Assembly: GCA_050943535.1 (NCBI GenBank)
Contig: JBMNPJ010000007.1
Span: forward strand, 62,001 to 126,000
DNA: 64,000 bases
Direction of reading: 5' to 3'
Source: Massiliimalia sp050943535
GTDB lineage: Bacteria; Bacillota; Clostridia; Oscillospirales; Ruminococcaceae
Part shown: piece by piece, positions 25,353 to 33,805 of the stretch
Numbering within the stretch: the stretch's first letter is position 1
How the letters are laid out: each line of letters opens with the position of its first letter
Notes under the pieces: generated by a model
What the model saw: only the letters and a program-made list of their open reading frames with translations
Told to the model about the DNA's origin: nothing
Database searches by the model: none
Program-made: the position numbers and the translations under genes

Positions 25353-26291
25353 TCAGGAATCTTTCTCATCATACTCCAAAATCATCCGGATTCCTTGGTC
25401 ATAATCTCCAAACCCTTTGCCAAAAATATTAATGCCTCCAATATGACTGCTGTTTTCCTTTACACCAATCCGCAGGGTGACATCGCTTTTTGCTTCCATG
25501 TTTAGCTGTTCCAAACATACATCTGACAGCTGTCCGTCGTTTAAATAGCTGCCGGATCCGTCTACTTTCCAGCAGGTTAAAATGCCGTACTGTGTATTTC
25601 CCAGCCCCCAAAATTCCGGAGTGTAGGCGCCTTTTCTGTCCCCAAAATCAGCCGGAGAAGTCCATGTACCGATTTCTATTCCGTTAATCCACATGGTGAT
25701 ATCTGACTTCCATTTTTGATTAAATCCAGGGGCCTCAGAACAGATTTCCAGTTCAAAGGCAATCTGCTTGATTTTTCCCTGAAACAGCTGAGGATCCTCT
25801 AAAGGAATGCGGTATTCCACATATCCTTTTCGAAACCACAAAAGCTGTGCCTTTAACCGATCTGGACTCAAAAAGCTGTTGGGAGAATCAAAGCGAACAG
25901 ACGGCACCTCTTCCCCTACATATCCACAGGATGGAAAGACCTGAAAATCCATATAATTTCCAATAGGAATCTGAATTTCGTATCTGCGGCTGTTGGGCGG
26001 AACCACGACGCCTGTGGTCAGCTGGATTGCCAAATCCAAATATACCAGCGAACACAGCTTTTTGGAACCGTTTTTTGCTGGCTGCAATTCTGTAACAATC
26101 AATCCGGCTTCTTCCAATATTTTTACATTGGCAGAAATGGTAGAAAGAGGATATTCCAATTTTTTAGACAGTTCCAAACAGCTCATGGTCCCATGCTCCA
26201 ACAACCGAAGAATGTTTAACCTAAGCTCGGTGGACAGCGCATGACAGATTTTAGCCACGGCATGTGGATCCTGAATTGATAACTGAAGCAT
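25353..26291 (-). CDS. ArsR-type winged-helix regulator with large C-terminal ligand domain
   Basis: 312 aa, about three times a plain ArsR. Residues 10-85 form the winged helix (KICHALSTELRLNILRLLEH, then LSKKLEYPLSTISANVKIL). Residues 110-312 are beta-rich with many aromatic residues (MWINGIEIGTW, WGLGNTQYGIL, GGINIFGKGFGDYDQGI), a likely sensor for a carbohydrate or glycoside. It is divergent from a GH2 hydrolase, its probable target. The ATG at 26291 has AAAGGG upstream. A promoter-like TTGAAA/TTATAC pair with a TATA-rich dyad lies at about 26346-26376. Confidence 0.82.
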   Translation of the reverse strand: MLQLSIQDPHAVAKICHALSTELRLNILRLLEHGTMSCLELSKKLEYPLSTISANVKILEEAGLIVTELQPAKNGSKKLCSLVYLDLAIQLTTGVVVPPNSRRYEIQIPIGNYMDFQVFPSCGYVGEEVPSVRFDSPNSFLSPDRLKAQLLWFRKGYVEYRIPLEDPQLFQGKIKQIAFELEICSEAPGFNQKWKSDITMWINGIEIGTWTSPADFGDRKGAYTPEFWGLGNTQYGILTCWKVDGSGSYLNDGQLSDVCLEQLNMEAKSDVTLRIGVKENSSHIGGINIFGKGFGDYDQGIRMILEYDEKDS

Positions 26292-26512
26292 ACAAACGCC
26301 CTTTCTGAAATGAATTTCCCTCCATAGATTCCCCAATCCATGATTTTGTATAACCTAGTATATCAAAATTTTTCAAAAGCCGCAACCGCCCGGCTTTATT
26401 TTACTGTATTAATATATTATTCATATTTAAAAATTTATTTTTATAGATCATAGATTTATTTACAAGAATATCCCTATATAATTGTTTATTTTCATAAATT
26501 TCATCCGGCATA

Positions 26513-26541
26513 TTGACAGACTTAACTATTTTATTTATAAT
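26513..26541 (+). promoter_or_regulatory. GH2 hydrolase promoter
   Basis: Perfect consensus: TTGACA 26513-26518, 17-bp spacer, TATAAT 26536-26541. The 302-bp divergent region (26292-26593) is otherwise very A/T-rich; such a strong core promoter would need repression, in line with the neighbouring ArsR-type regulator. Confidence 0.85.
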
Positions 26542-26593
26542 TCAATACATAAAATAATTATTTAATTCGTTTTTGATGAAATGAGGTATCACT

Positions 26594-28372
26594 ATGGTAA
26601 AATGTTATCAAAAAGACTATCCCCGTCCCCAATTTGTAAGAACTCAGTGGGAAAATCTGAACGGTTCCTGGGATTTTGCTTTTGACGATTCTAATATTGG
26701 AGAAGTATCCGGCTGGCAGCATCATGTTCCAGCAGATCGAACCATCCAGGTTCCTTTTACATATGAAACGAAAATGAGCGGGATTGGTGATGAGTCCATT
26801 CACAATCAGGTTTGGTACCAGAAAAAGCTGACATTATCCAAGTCTGAATTGAAATCCAAACGTCTGCTGCTCCATCTGGAAGGTGCCGATTACTTAACCA
26901 AAGCTTGGCTCAACGGTGTTTACCTGGGCAGTCATGAAGGCGGTTATGCTCGTTTTACCTTTGATTTAACGAATGCAGTTACTGACGGAGAAAACTGGCT
27001 GGTCATTAAAGTGGAAGATTCTTTGGATGATTCCCAGCCTCGCGGAAAACAGCGCTGGACCGATTACAATTTTGGCTGCTGGTATGTGCAAACCACCGGT
27101 ATCTGGAAAACTGTATGGATGGAAACCATTCCTGCAGAACATATTGACTCTGTAAAAATCACTCCGAATGTAAGCAAAAATTCTGTGTCCTTTGAATTCT
27201 CCGTTGACTCCCCAGCATACGACGACCTGTATCTGGAAGCGGCAGTCAGCTTTCAGGATCGTTTGATTAACAAAGTGATGATTCCTGTTATGCAGCAGCG
27301 TGTTCATACAGAAGTTGACTTGTATGATACCTGTGCCCACGAATGGGGTGTGTTCCGCTGGAGTCCGGAAGAACCAAATCTGTATGATGTTTCCTTCCGT
27401 TTGGTTCGTGGAGGAGAAACCGTAGATACTGCAGCTTCTTATTTTGGACTGCGTGAAATCCGAATTGAGGACAGCAATATTCTTCTCAACGGCCGTCCGA
27501 TTTATCAGCGTCTGATTCTGGATCAGGGATACTGGAAAGATTCTCACCTGACCCCTCCTAGCGAAGAAGCATTAATTGAAGACATTGATAAAATTATGCA
27601 GCTGGGCTACAACGGTTTGAGAAAACACCAAAAAATTGAAGATGAACGGTTCTTATATTGGTGCGATGTAAAAGGTATGCTTGTATGGAGCGAAATGGCA
27701 GCAGGCTACCGCTTCCATGACGATGCGGTTGAAATGTTTACCACCCAGTGGATGGAAATTGTACGGCAAAACTACAACCATCCTTCCATTATTACCTGGA
27801 CACCGTTTAATGAATCCTGGGGTGTGTCTTCTATTGAAACAGACCGCACACAGCAGCATTTTACTGAAGCCATTTATCACCTTACCAAATGCTTTGATCC
27901 ACAGCGTCCGGTGATTGTAAACGACGGCTGGGAACACACCATTTCTGACATTATTACCCTGCACGACTATGAATCAGACGGCAAGGTATTCTTTGACCGC
28001 TATGGAAATCACAAAGATGAAATCCTGTCCTCTAAAGTATATCATTGTGATGCAAAATCCGCTATGGCAAATGGATTTGAATATAAAGGGCAGCCGGTTA
28101 TCATCAGTGAATTCGGTGGCATTGCCTTCAATAATGGTGAAGAAGGCTGGGGATACGGCGACAAAGTAAAAGATGAAGCAGACTTCCTCCGTCGTTTTGA
28201 CAGCATCACCACTGCAATTAAAGAATTGCCTTATGTATGCGGCTATTGCTATACACAGGTCAGCGACGTACAGCAGGAAATCAACGGCTTAATGGATATG
28301 GAACGCAACTTTAAAGTAGATGCAGAAAAAATCCATGAAATTAACACCCGGGTTGTTCATCGGATTAAATAA
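26594..28372 (+). CDS. Glycoside hydrolase family 2 enzyme (beta-galactosidase/glucuronidase-like)
   Basis: 592 aa, no signal peptide, so cytoplasmic. Order: GH2 sugar-binding jelly roll (about 10-165), immunoglobulin-like domain (about 170-275), TIM barrel (about 280-590). The acid/base is E407 in TPFNESWG and the nucleophile E506 in IISEFGG. Substrate specificity cannot be told from sequence; arabinosidase, galactosidase or mannosidase activities are all possible. The ATG at 26594 has GAGGT 6 nt upstream. No sugar transporter is adjacent. Confidence 0.92.
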   Translation: MVKCYQKDYPRPQFVRTQWENLNGSWDFAFDDSNIGEVSGWQHHVPADRTIQVPFTYETKMSGIGDESIHNQVWYQKKLTLSKSELKSKRLLLHLEGADYLTKAWLNGVYLGSHEGGYARFTFDLTNAVTDGENWLVIKVEDSLDDSQPRGKQRWTDYNFGCWYVQTTGIWKTVWMETIPAEHIDSVKITPNVSKNSVSFEFSVDSPAYDDLYLEAAVSFQDRLINKVMIPVMQQRVHTEVDLYDTCAHEWGVFRWSPEEPNLYDVSFRLVRGGETVDTAASYFGLREIRIEDSNILLNGRPIYQRLILDQGYWKDSHLTPPSEEALIEDIDKIMQLGYNGLRKHQKIEDERFLYWCDVKGMLVWSEMAAGYRFHDDAVEMFTTQWMEIVRQNYNHPSIITWTPFNESWGVSSIETDRTQQHFTEAIYHLTKCFDPQRPVIVNDGWEHTISDIITLHDYESDGKVFFDRYGNHKDEILSSKVYHCDAKSAMANGFEYKGQPVIISEFGGIAFNNGEEGWGYGDKVKDEADFLRRFDSITTAIKELPYVCGYCYTQVSDVQQEINGLMDMERNFKVDAEKIHEINTRVVHRIK

Positions 28373-28412
28373 TTTCCAGTGTGATAAGCGTACAGATTTA
28401 CTGGTAAAAATG

Positions 28413-28451
28413 AAGACCATCCAGCAGAAATATTCTCTGGATGGTCTTTTT
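28413..28451 (+). terminator. GH2 gene terminator
   Basis: Arms AAGACCATCCAG (28413-28424) and CTGGATGGTCTT (28437-28448) followed by T5, 40 nt after the GH2 stop. Confidence 0.9.
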
Positions 28452-28488
28452 CATCTTTCTAAGGGATTCATGCAATAGACTTTTGTTA

Positions 28489-28612
28489 CCCTTAAGAATC
28501 CCGAAGAGGCTGCGCCCGTACTCTGTTAGTAACGCAGAAATAGCCGTTTGTTTCCCCTCAGCCAACAGAACACGAACGTAGTGTCATTGGGTGCGGCAGC
28601 TTGCCGCTGCCC
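28489..28612. repeat. Mosaic intergenic repeat, copy B
   Basis: Holds CCCTTAAGAATCCC (28489-28502) and ACGAACGTAGTGTCATTG (28572-28589), both identical to copy A at 23.5 kb but in reversed order. Module 1 is followed by a GC-rich hairpin, GCGGCA/TGCCGC (about 28593-28607), recalling the 4437-4475 hairpin. No gene is visible in 28452-28630. Confidence 0.65.
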
Positions 28613-28630
28613 ACCGCTATGTGGTATTCA

Positions 28631-29182
28631 TTAAAAAGATTCTAAGCAGATGCGCTTTGCGTTTTCCAATTGATTTAGAAGCAGTAAAATGGTAACAAAG
28701 GAAAGAATTTCTTCTTCATCTTTCCACCCGGCCAGGGATATGGGAATTTCCATCGGTTCCAGAATTTGTCCGTGAAGGGTGCAAATACTTCGTTGGAGAG
28801 AAACTACCCATTCCTCCCCTTGATGGCTGGAAAATGTCACAGTGTCTTTGCTGGACATTCCCACAGTAACCACGTTTACCGAAAATCTGGAAATGCTTTC
28901 TAAAATACGGCGGCAAGATGACGGCACAATCACTGTGGTATCTTTGGAGATTCCGCACAGTCTTTTGAGATTTGCCCGTTTTCTCAAACAAAGAATACTT
29001 TTTCCCAGCCAAAGATGTTCCAGTTCCTGCAGCTGAAACATTTCTAACTGAGGATGCTCCCCAAGGGCATACAAAACCCTGTCCCCTGATACGGTTAAGC
29101 TGACGCTTTTTTTCAGATAACTTACCAAATATTCCATCAGTCTGCTCTTGGAATCTGTACCGCATAAAACCACCCGATCCAT
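28631..29182 (-). CDS. Conserved-looking hypothetical protein
   Basis: 183 aa, not recognised. It starts MDRVVLCGTDSKSRLMEYLV, which has the feel of a Rossmann-like or P-loop-like first strand but no GKT. Further along are TVIVPSSCRR, NVVTVGMSSKDTVTFSS and a C-terminal helix. The alternating strand/helix pattern suggests an alpha/beta fold, possibly Mur-ligase or CobQ related, but that is guesswork. Alone on its transcript, with repeats on the downstream side. Confidence 0.6.
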   Translation of the reverse strand: MDRVVLCGTDSKSRLMEYLVSYLKKSVSLTVSGDRVLYALGEHPQLEMFQLQELEHLWLGKSILCLRKRANLKRLCGISKDTTVIVPSSCRRILESISRFSVNVVTVGMSSKDTVTFSSHQGEEWVVSLQRSICTLHGQILEPMEIPISLAGWKDEEEILSFVTILLLLNQLENAKRICLESF

Positions 29183-29265
29183 AAATCCCGGCCTCGCTTT
29201 TTCATTATTTTATCGCTTATTAGTCTTCACAAGGCAAACCAAATTATACATTCGTAAAAATATGA

Positions 29266-29296
29266 AAAAGGAGTTGACGTAACGCCAACTCCTTTT
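29266..29296 (-). terminator. Terminator of the TSCPD gene
   Basis: AAAAGGAGTTG / CAACTCCTTTT, 9-nt loop, followed on the minus strand by TTTTTCATATTTTT. Confidence 0.85.
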
Positions 29297-29309
29297 ATAC
29301 TTTTATCCC

Positions 29310-29558
29310 TTAAGATTCTTTTGCCTGTTTCAGTGCTTTGGCAAATTGGTCTGGGCAGGAAGTCTTTTTAAAACCACAGACAGTTCCTTCCAGGCAGGCA
29401 ATCACTTCGTCTACAGTTCTGCCTTCTGCCAGCTGAGCAATCCCTTTCAAGTTTCCGTTACATCCTCCGGTGAATTTTACACCGTGAATTTTACCGTCTT
29501 CAACTTCAAATTCAATCTTTCTGGAACATACACCCTGAGGCATATAAGAATATTTCAT
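29310..29558 (-). CDS. TSCPD domain protein (TIGR03905)
   Basis: 82 aa. It carries the CSRKIEFEVEDGKI start, the FTGGCNGNLKGIAQL block and the C-terminal TSCPDQFAKAL motif naming the family. The TSCPD domain also occurs at the C-terminus of ribonucleotide reductases; the stand-alone form has four cysteines and no known role. It follows the phosphoribosyltransferase gene by 26 bp, so the two are co-transcribed. Confidence 0.9.
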   Translation of the reverse strand: MKYSYMPQGVCSRKIEFEVEDGKIHGVKFTGGCNGNLKGIAQLAEGRTVDEVIACLEGTVCGFKKTSCPDQFAKALKQAKES

Positions 29559-29584
29559 GTTATTTTCATCCTTTCTTTGTGCTG

Positions 29585-30127
29585 TTAGTGGTTAGAAATC
29601 AGCGGCAGCTTTTCCAAGAAAATAATATCCTTGCGTTCTGCGGCATCCCCTTCTGCCAAAACAGCAGCCTGAGCAACAATCTGTCCGCCAGCCTGTTCTA
29701 CCAGTTCTTCTAATGCTTTTAAAGATTCACCGGTGCTGATTACATCATCTACTACAGCAACCCGTTTTCCCTTTAAATAATCCATGTCTGGACGGTCTAA
29801 ATACAATGTCTGCATCCGTGCAGTGGTAATAGATTTTACTTCTACGCCGACTGGTTCGCGCATATACAGTTTTACACTTTTTCTTGCAAGAATATATTTT
29901 TTTCCGTTTTGTCTAGACATTTCGTATGCCAGCGGAATTCCCTTGGACTCCGCAGTTACAATTACATCATGCTCCGGAAGACGTTTTAATAGCTCAGAAG
30001 CACAAGCAATGGTTAATTCTACATCAGAAAACATAACAAAACCTGCAATAGACAGATCTTCATTTAATTTGCAAACTGGCAATTCCCGTGTTAATCCTGC
30101 AACATGCAGTGTATAGTACTGATCCAT
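29585..30127 (-). CDS. apt: Adenine phosphoribosyltransferase-like protein
   Basis: 180 aa. Type I phosphoribosyltransferase with an intact PRPP motif VAVVDDVISTGES (residues 123-135) and the flexible-loop region YMREPVG. Purine salvage (adenine to AMP) is the best guess, but the sequence is longer in its N-terminal hood than typical Apt and some members act as regulators. The ATG at 30127 has GAGAGGG 8 nt upstream; the ATG at 30145 lies within that ribosome site and is rejected. Confidence 0.8.
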   Translation of the reverse strand: MDQYYTLHVAGLTRELPVCKLNEDLSIAGFVMFSDVELTIACASELLKRLPEHDVIVTAESKGIPLAYEMSRQNGKKYILARKSVKLYMREPVGVEVKSITTARMQTLYLDRPDMDYLKGKRVAVVDDVISTGESLKALEELVEQAGGQIVAQAAVLAEGDAAERKDIIFLEKLPLISNH

Positions 30128-30271
30128 TTTTACAACCCTCTCCATACCGAGATTAAAACTTAATCATCATATCCACAGCATAGTATAACACTAATTTTGA
30201 GCCAATGCAACTAAAAAATCGGAGATATTTTCAAAACTGCCAATTCTTTACAGGCATTCTTGAAATGTACT

Positions 30272-30856
30272 TTATCTTGGTACAGTGATACTTTTTACAT
30301 TTTTTCTCAACCGACTGAGTGAGACCGGTGATATTCCTAAAAAAGAAGCGATATACTTATGGTTTACGCAATCAATCAGCATAGGATACTTTTCTAAAAA
30401 CCAGCTATAGCGCTGCGCCGCTGTATGCTGAGTTAAAAATCTTTTGATTTCCCAGTGTTCTAATATAGAAGCCTGTAAAAGCCGATTATATAATTTTATC
30501 AGGGAAACATTAGTCTCCAAATGCTTTAATACTTCTGATAGGGGCAGGTAATATATTTCTGTATCCGTAATGGCTTCAATGCTGACAAGAGATGGGACAT
30601 TCAGTTTAAAACATGCTACTGCAGATGCTCCAGGATGAATTCCAAAATTATCTGTTATCTCTTGACCATTTGCATCAATGAAAAAGGCACGAAGGATCCC
30701 ATGAGACAGAAATGCAATGTCTTCCTGGATTTGTCCCTGCTCAATCAGCAATTCTCCTTTTGGAATCTCTTTGATTTGGGTCATACCAGCCAACAGTTCT
30801 ATTAATTCCTCATCAGAAACTGGAAAAATGTTTTGATAAAATTCGTGAATTGTCAT
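30272..30856 (-). CDS. Crp/Fnr-family transcriptional regulator
   Basis: 194 aa. N-terminal cyclic-nucleotide-binding-like beta roll (GELLIEQGQIQEDIAFLSHG), a long connecting helix, and a short C-terminal winged helix (NHKYIASFLGISPVSLSRLRK). There are no cysteines arranged for an Fe-S cluster, so oxygen sensing of the Fnr type is unlikely. The ATG at 30856 has AGAGGAGA 8 nt upstream. Targets unknown; the Nramp-type gene 218 bp away has its own terminator between. Confidence 0.85.
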   Translation of the reverse strand: MTIHEFYQNIFPVSDEELIELLAGMTQIKEIPKGELLIEQGQIQEDIAFLSHGILRAFFIDANGQEITDNFGIHPGASAVACFKLNVPSLVSIEAITDTEIYYLPLSEVLKHLETNVSLIKLYNRLLQASILEHWEIKRFLTQHTAAQRYSWFLEKYPMLIDCVNHKYIASFLGISPVSLSRLRKNVKSITVPR

Positions 30857-31024
30857 ATGGAATCTCCTCTGAATCATATCCTGTCTCTATTGACAAAAAG
30901 AGCGATTATTGATTGGTTATTGATTTGTTTTTTGTAATGATATCACACTTTTCCTGCAACTTCAAGTAGTTCTGTTAGAATTTTACGGTCTTGTCAATAT
31001 ACCTTAAAAAATAGATCAGATAAA

Positions 31025-31065
31025 AAACGCCTGCAACACCGCATAGAGCAGTATTGCAGGCGTTT
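31025..31065 (-). terminator. Terminator of the Nramp-type gene
   Basis: AAACGCCTGCAA / TTGCAGGCGTTT with a 17-nt loop, then T6 on the minus strand, 9 nt after the stop at 31074. Confidence 0.88.
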
Positions 31066-31073
31066 CATTTTTA

Positions 31074-32339
31074 TTATCCCAACAAGGATTTAATCTGATC
31101 TACAAATAACAGTGCAGAACGATAGCTGATAATCAAAGTGACCGCAATTACTAAAATAGAAAGAATGTTATTTAAGAAAGAGTTTTTGTATTCTCCCAGT
31201 TTTTTGCTGTTCAGTGCAATGGTTAGGAAAATAGCGATAATCGGCAAAATCACCGCATTTGCAGCCTGTGCAAACAAAATCAGCTGTACTGGATTGGTCT
31301 TTCCTAAAAATGATACGATAATCCCTGCACCTAAAACGGCAATCCATACAAAACGGAACTGACCGCTTTTCATATCCCGGTTTTTTCCTAAAATACCTGT
31401 AGTCGCAAAAGCAGCAGATAATGGTGCTGTAATGGTAGAGGTAAACCCTGCGGCAAATAAACCAATGCCAAAGAACCATTTTGCCCAGGTTCCTAAAAGT
31501 GGTTCCAGCTGTTTTGCCATATCAGCCCCGCTGGAAATGGTTACATCCTGTCCATAAAAAGACGCAGCTGCAGAAATAATTACTGCCATAGAAATTAATC
31601 CGCCCAAACCAATAGAAATAATGGTATCTAATCGGGCGCTCTTTACATCTTCTTTATTCTTCCAGCGTTCTGAAGCAGAAGAAGCATGTAAAAACAGGTT
31701 GTAAGGAACTACTGTTGTTCCGATTAAGGCTACAACGCTCAGCCAGCCGTCATCTGTTGTGGGCATGGTAGGCACAAACAAACCTTTAATCACCTGATCC
31801 CAATGAGGACGAGAAAATATCGCAGTTGTAATAAATACAACGCTCATCAATAAAACCAAACCGATTAAAATGTTTTCGATACTTTTATAATGCCCTTTCC
31901 AAAGTAGAACAAAAGCAATGCCGCCCAATACCAAAGCACTGATGCTCATAAAGGTTTTAATGGTGCTGTCAGAAACTGTATCTGGGAGCAAAGTGGAAAG
32001 CCCCATGGAACCTCCAGACAGGTTTCCCGCTTCATACGCTACATTCCCTATAAAAATTGCAGAAATAATAATGATTACGGCAAAAATTCTTGTGGCTGGG
32101 TGTTTTGCCAGATCACGTACATTTTCCCCCAACCCTTTTTGGGTTACTACACCCAATCGTGCGGACATTTCTTGAAAAAGGATGGTTGCAATGGTAGAAA
32201 ACAGCATTGCCCACAACAAGGTATATCCAAAACTTGCCCCTGTAGTTGTACAGGTTGTTACGGTACCAGGACCAATAAACCCGGCTGCTACCAGTGCTCC
32301 CGGACCGATTGTCTTGAGTTTTTCTGTAAATTTGCTCAT
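31074..32339 (-). CDS. Nramp-superfamily transporter with altered metal-site motif
   Basis: 421 aa, about 11 transmembrane helices. It follows the Nramp fold: TM1 region AAGFIGPGTVTTC and TM6 region VVPYNLFLHASSA. Classic MntH has DPGN in TM1 and MPHN in TM6; here TM1 reads GPGT (residues 23-26), losing the metal-binding Asp and Asn, and TM6 reads VPYN. So Mn/Fe transport cannot be assumed; the ion or substrate is unknown. ATG 32339 follows GGGAGG. No Mn riboswitch or Fur-like box is evident upstream. Confidence 0.85.
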   Translation of the reverse strand: MSKFTEKLKTIGPGALVAAGFIGPGTVTTCTTTGASFGYTLLWAMLFSTIATILFQEMSARLGVVTQKGLGENVRDLAKHPATRIFAVIIIISAIFIGNVAYEAGNLSGGSMGLSTLLPDTVSDSTIKTFMSISALVLGGIAFVLLWKGHYKSIENILIGLVLLMSVVFITTAIFSRPHWDQVIKGLFVPTMPTTDDGWLSVVALIGTTVVPYNLFLHASSASERWKNKEDVKSARLDTIISIGLGGLISMAVIISAAASFYGQDVTISSGADMAKQLEPLLGTWAKWFFGIGLFAAGFTSTITAPLSAAFATTGILGKNRDMKSGQFRFVWIAVLGAGIIVSFLGKTNPVQLILFAQAANAVILPIIAIFLTIALNSKKLGEYKNSFLNNILSILVIAVTLIISYRSALLFVDQIKSLLG

Positions 32340-32610
32340 GTAACTGTAAAACCTCCCAATTTTGTTTCTTACCTATTTTAGCAAAAAATCCATAAAATGT
32401 ATATAGATTTTATAAAAAAATGAATAATTCAAGAGACAATGATTCATTTTAATAAAATTGTCACTTGGTTTTTGTGAAAAAGGCAACAAAATTATTACTT
32501 AAAATATTCGCAAAATGTTCTTGATCCATTTACAATTTTTTTCATTCTGTTCATCAGGCATATGGTACACTTACTTAAAAGATTTGTCGAAAAAGAAAGA
32601 AGGAACGTAT

Positions 32611-33228
32611 ATGAAAAAAACGTCTCATACCATTGGGACGCAGATACAAAGCCGAATTCTTTGGGGATTATGCCTGTTGGGGGCTGCTGCCCTGATCCTG
32701 TTGGGAGTATTGATTTCCAATTGGTTTCATGAAAAAGAAAATCCAGACATTACTTCCCAATCTATTGCAGAACAGCTGACAAAGATCAGCGAACTTTCCA
32801 CCATGCAGATGCAGTACCGGGATATCAGTCACTATGAAGACGGTGAAATTACCTTTTTAACCAAAAAAAGTTTTAATGTCATCTATGACGCCACGGTCAA
32901 AGCGGGAATGGATCTGTCTCAGGCAGAAGTAGCAGTCAAAAACCACCAAATCACCATTTCCCTTCCGCCGGCAGAAATTTTATCCATCTATATTGATCCA
33001 TCCAGCCTGGAATTTTATGATGAACGGTACGCTTTATTTAACTGGCAGGATCGGGAAGACACGGTATTGATTTTAGAAAATGCAGAACAGGATATTCGTC
33101 AAAAGGTTCTGCAAAGTGAACTTTTGAACCAGGCAGAAAGTCAGGCAAAAGAGATGATCTCTCAATTTTTTGCTTCTCTTGTTCAGGAAGAAGAATATTC
33201 TGTACAGGTCAATATACAAGCCGCTTAA
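32611..33228 (+). CDS. DUF4230 membrane-anchored protein
   Basis: 205 aa: cytoplasmic basic N-terminus, one transmembrane helix (ILWGLCLLGAAALILLGVL), then an extracytoplasmic domain with the DUF4230 pattern (LTKISELSTMQMQYRDI, then FNVIYDATVKAGMDLSQ, then ITISLPPAEIL) and a C-terminal helix. Function unknown. The ATG at 32611 has AAGGA 6 nt upstream and fits the family; the open frame extends upstream without another good start. Divergent from the Nramp gene across 271 bp of A/T-rich DNA in which I see no clear regulatory motif. Confidence 0.85.
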   Translation: MKKTSHTIGTQIQSRILWGLCLLGAAALILLGVLISNWFHEKENPDITSQSIAEQLTKISELSTMQMQYRDISHYEDGEITFLTKKSFNVIYDATVKAGMDLSQAEVAVKNHQITISLPPAEILSIYIDPSSLEFYDERYALFNWQDREDTVLILENAEQDIRQKVLQSELLNQAESQAKEMISQFFASLVQEEEYSVQVNIQAA

Positions 33229-33293
33229 AATGATTTTTCCTTTGGGAAAGTAAAAATACATATTTAATAAAAATAAAAAGTATGTAGAAGCAA

Positions 33294-33350
33294 AATTGCA
33301 CCCCACTTGTGAACCAGGATTATATCCTAAATAACAAGTGGGGTGCAATT
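33294..33350. terminator. Bidirectional terminator
   Basis: 17-bp perfect arms (33294-33310 and 33334-33350) with a nested AGGAT/ATCCT stem in the loop; T-rich on both outer sides. It separates the convergent DUF4230 and VOC genes. Confidence 0.92.
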
Positions 33351-33388
33351 ATTTTGTTTTCATAGATCCCTTATGAGAGAAATAAGAA

Positions 33389-33769
33389 TTATTCATGCAA
33401 TTCTAAAGGAAGTCCATCTGGATCAAAGAAAAATGTCATGGGTTTTTGGGTAAATTCATCTACACGAATGGGTTCAGTTTCAATCCCCAAAGCATGAAGC
33501 TCTTTTACTGTTTCTTCTACAGAAGCTACCCGAAATGCCAAATGACGCAGCCCACAGGCTTCCGGACGGGTCACCCGCTTGGGCGCAGTGGGAACACCAA
33601 AGATTTCCAGTTCGCTGTCTCCCAGTTTTAAATCCAGTTTTACATCTCCCCGGTCTTTGCGTACATTTTCCCGAATGATTTCAAATCCCAGCAAATCCAC
33701 ATAAAAATGCTTGGATGCTTCATAATCAGACACAATGATCGCCACATGATGGATGGTATTCAATTTCAT
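33389..33769 (-). CDS. VOC superfamily protein (glyoxalase-like)
   Basis: 126 aa, two beta-alpha-beta-beta-beta units. Metal-type residues: H8 (IHHVAII), E in ELEIFG, H in RHLAFRV, and E in LPLELHE, the usual four-ligand pattern. It resembles YaeR/GloA2-like proteins rather than canonical glyoxalase I; the substrate is unknown. ATG 33769 follows AAGAAGGG. The methionine gamma-lyase-like gene ends 37 bp upstream, so the two are probably co-transcribed. Confidence 0.87.
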   Translation of the reverse strand: MKLNTIHHVAIIVSDYEASKHFYVDLLGFEIIRENVRKDRGDVKLDLKLGDSELEIFGVPTAPKRVTRPEACGLRHLAFRVASVEETVKELHALGIETEPIRVDEFTQKPMTFFFDPDGLPLELHE

Positions 33770-33805
33770 TTTTGCGCCCTTCTTCCCTTAAAAATCCAAA
33801 ATTTT

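Noticed and set aside
32340..32610. Possible Mn riboswitch upstream of the Nramp-type gene
   Set aside because: No yybP-ykoY-like conserved loops; the region is A/T-rich without stable stems.
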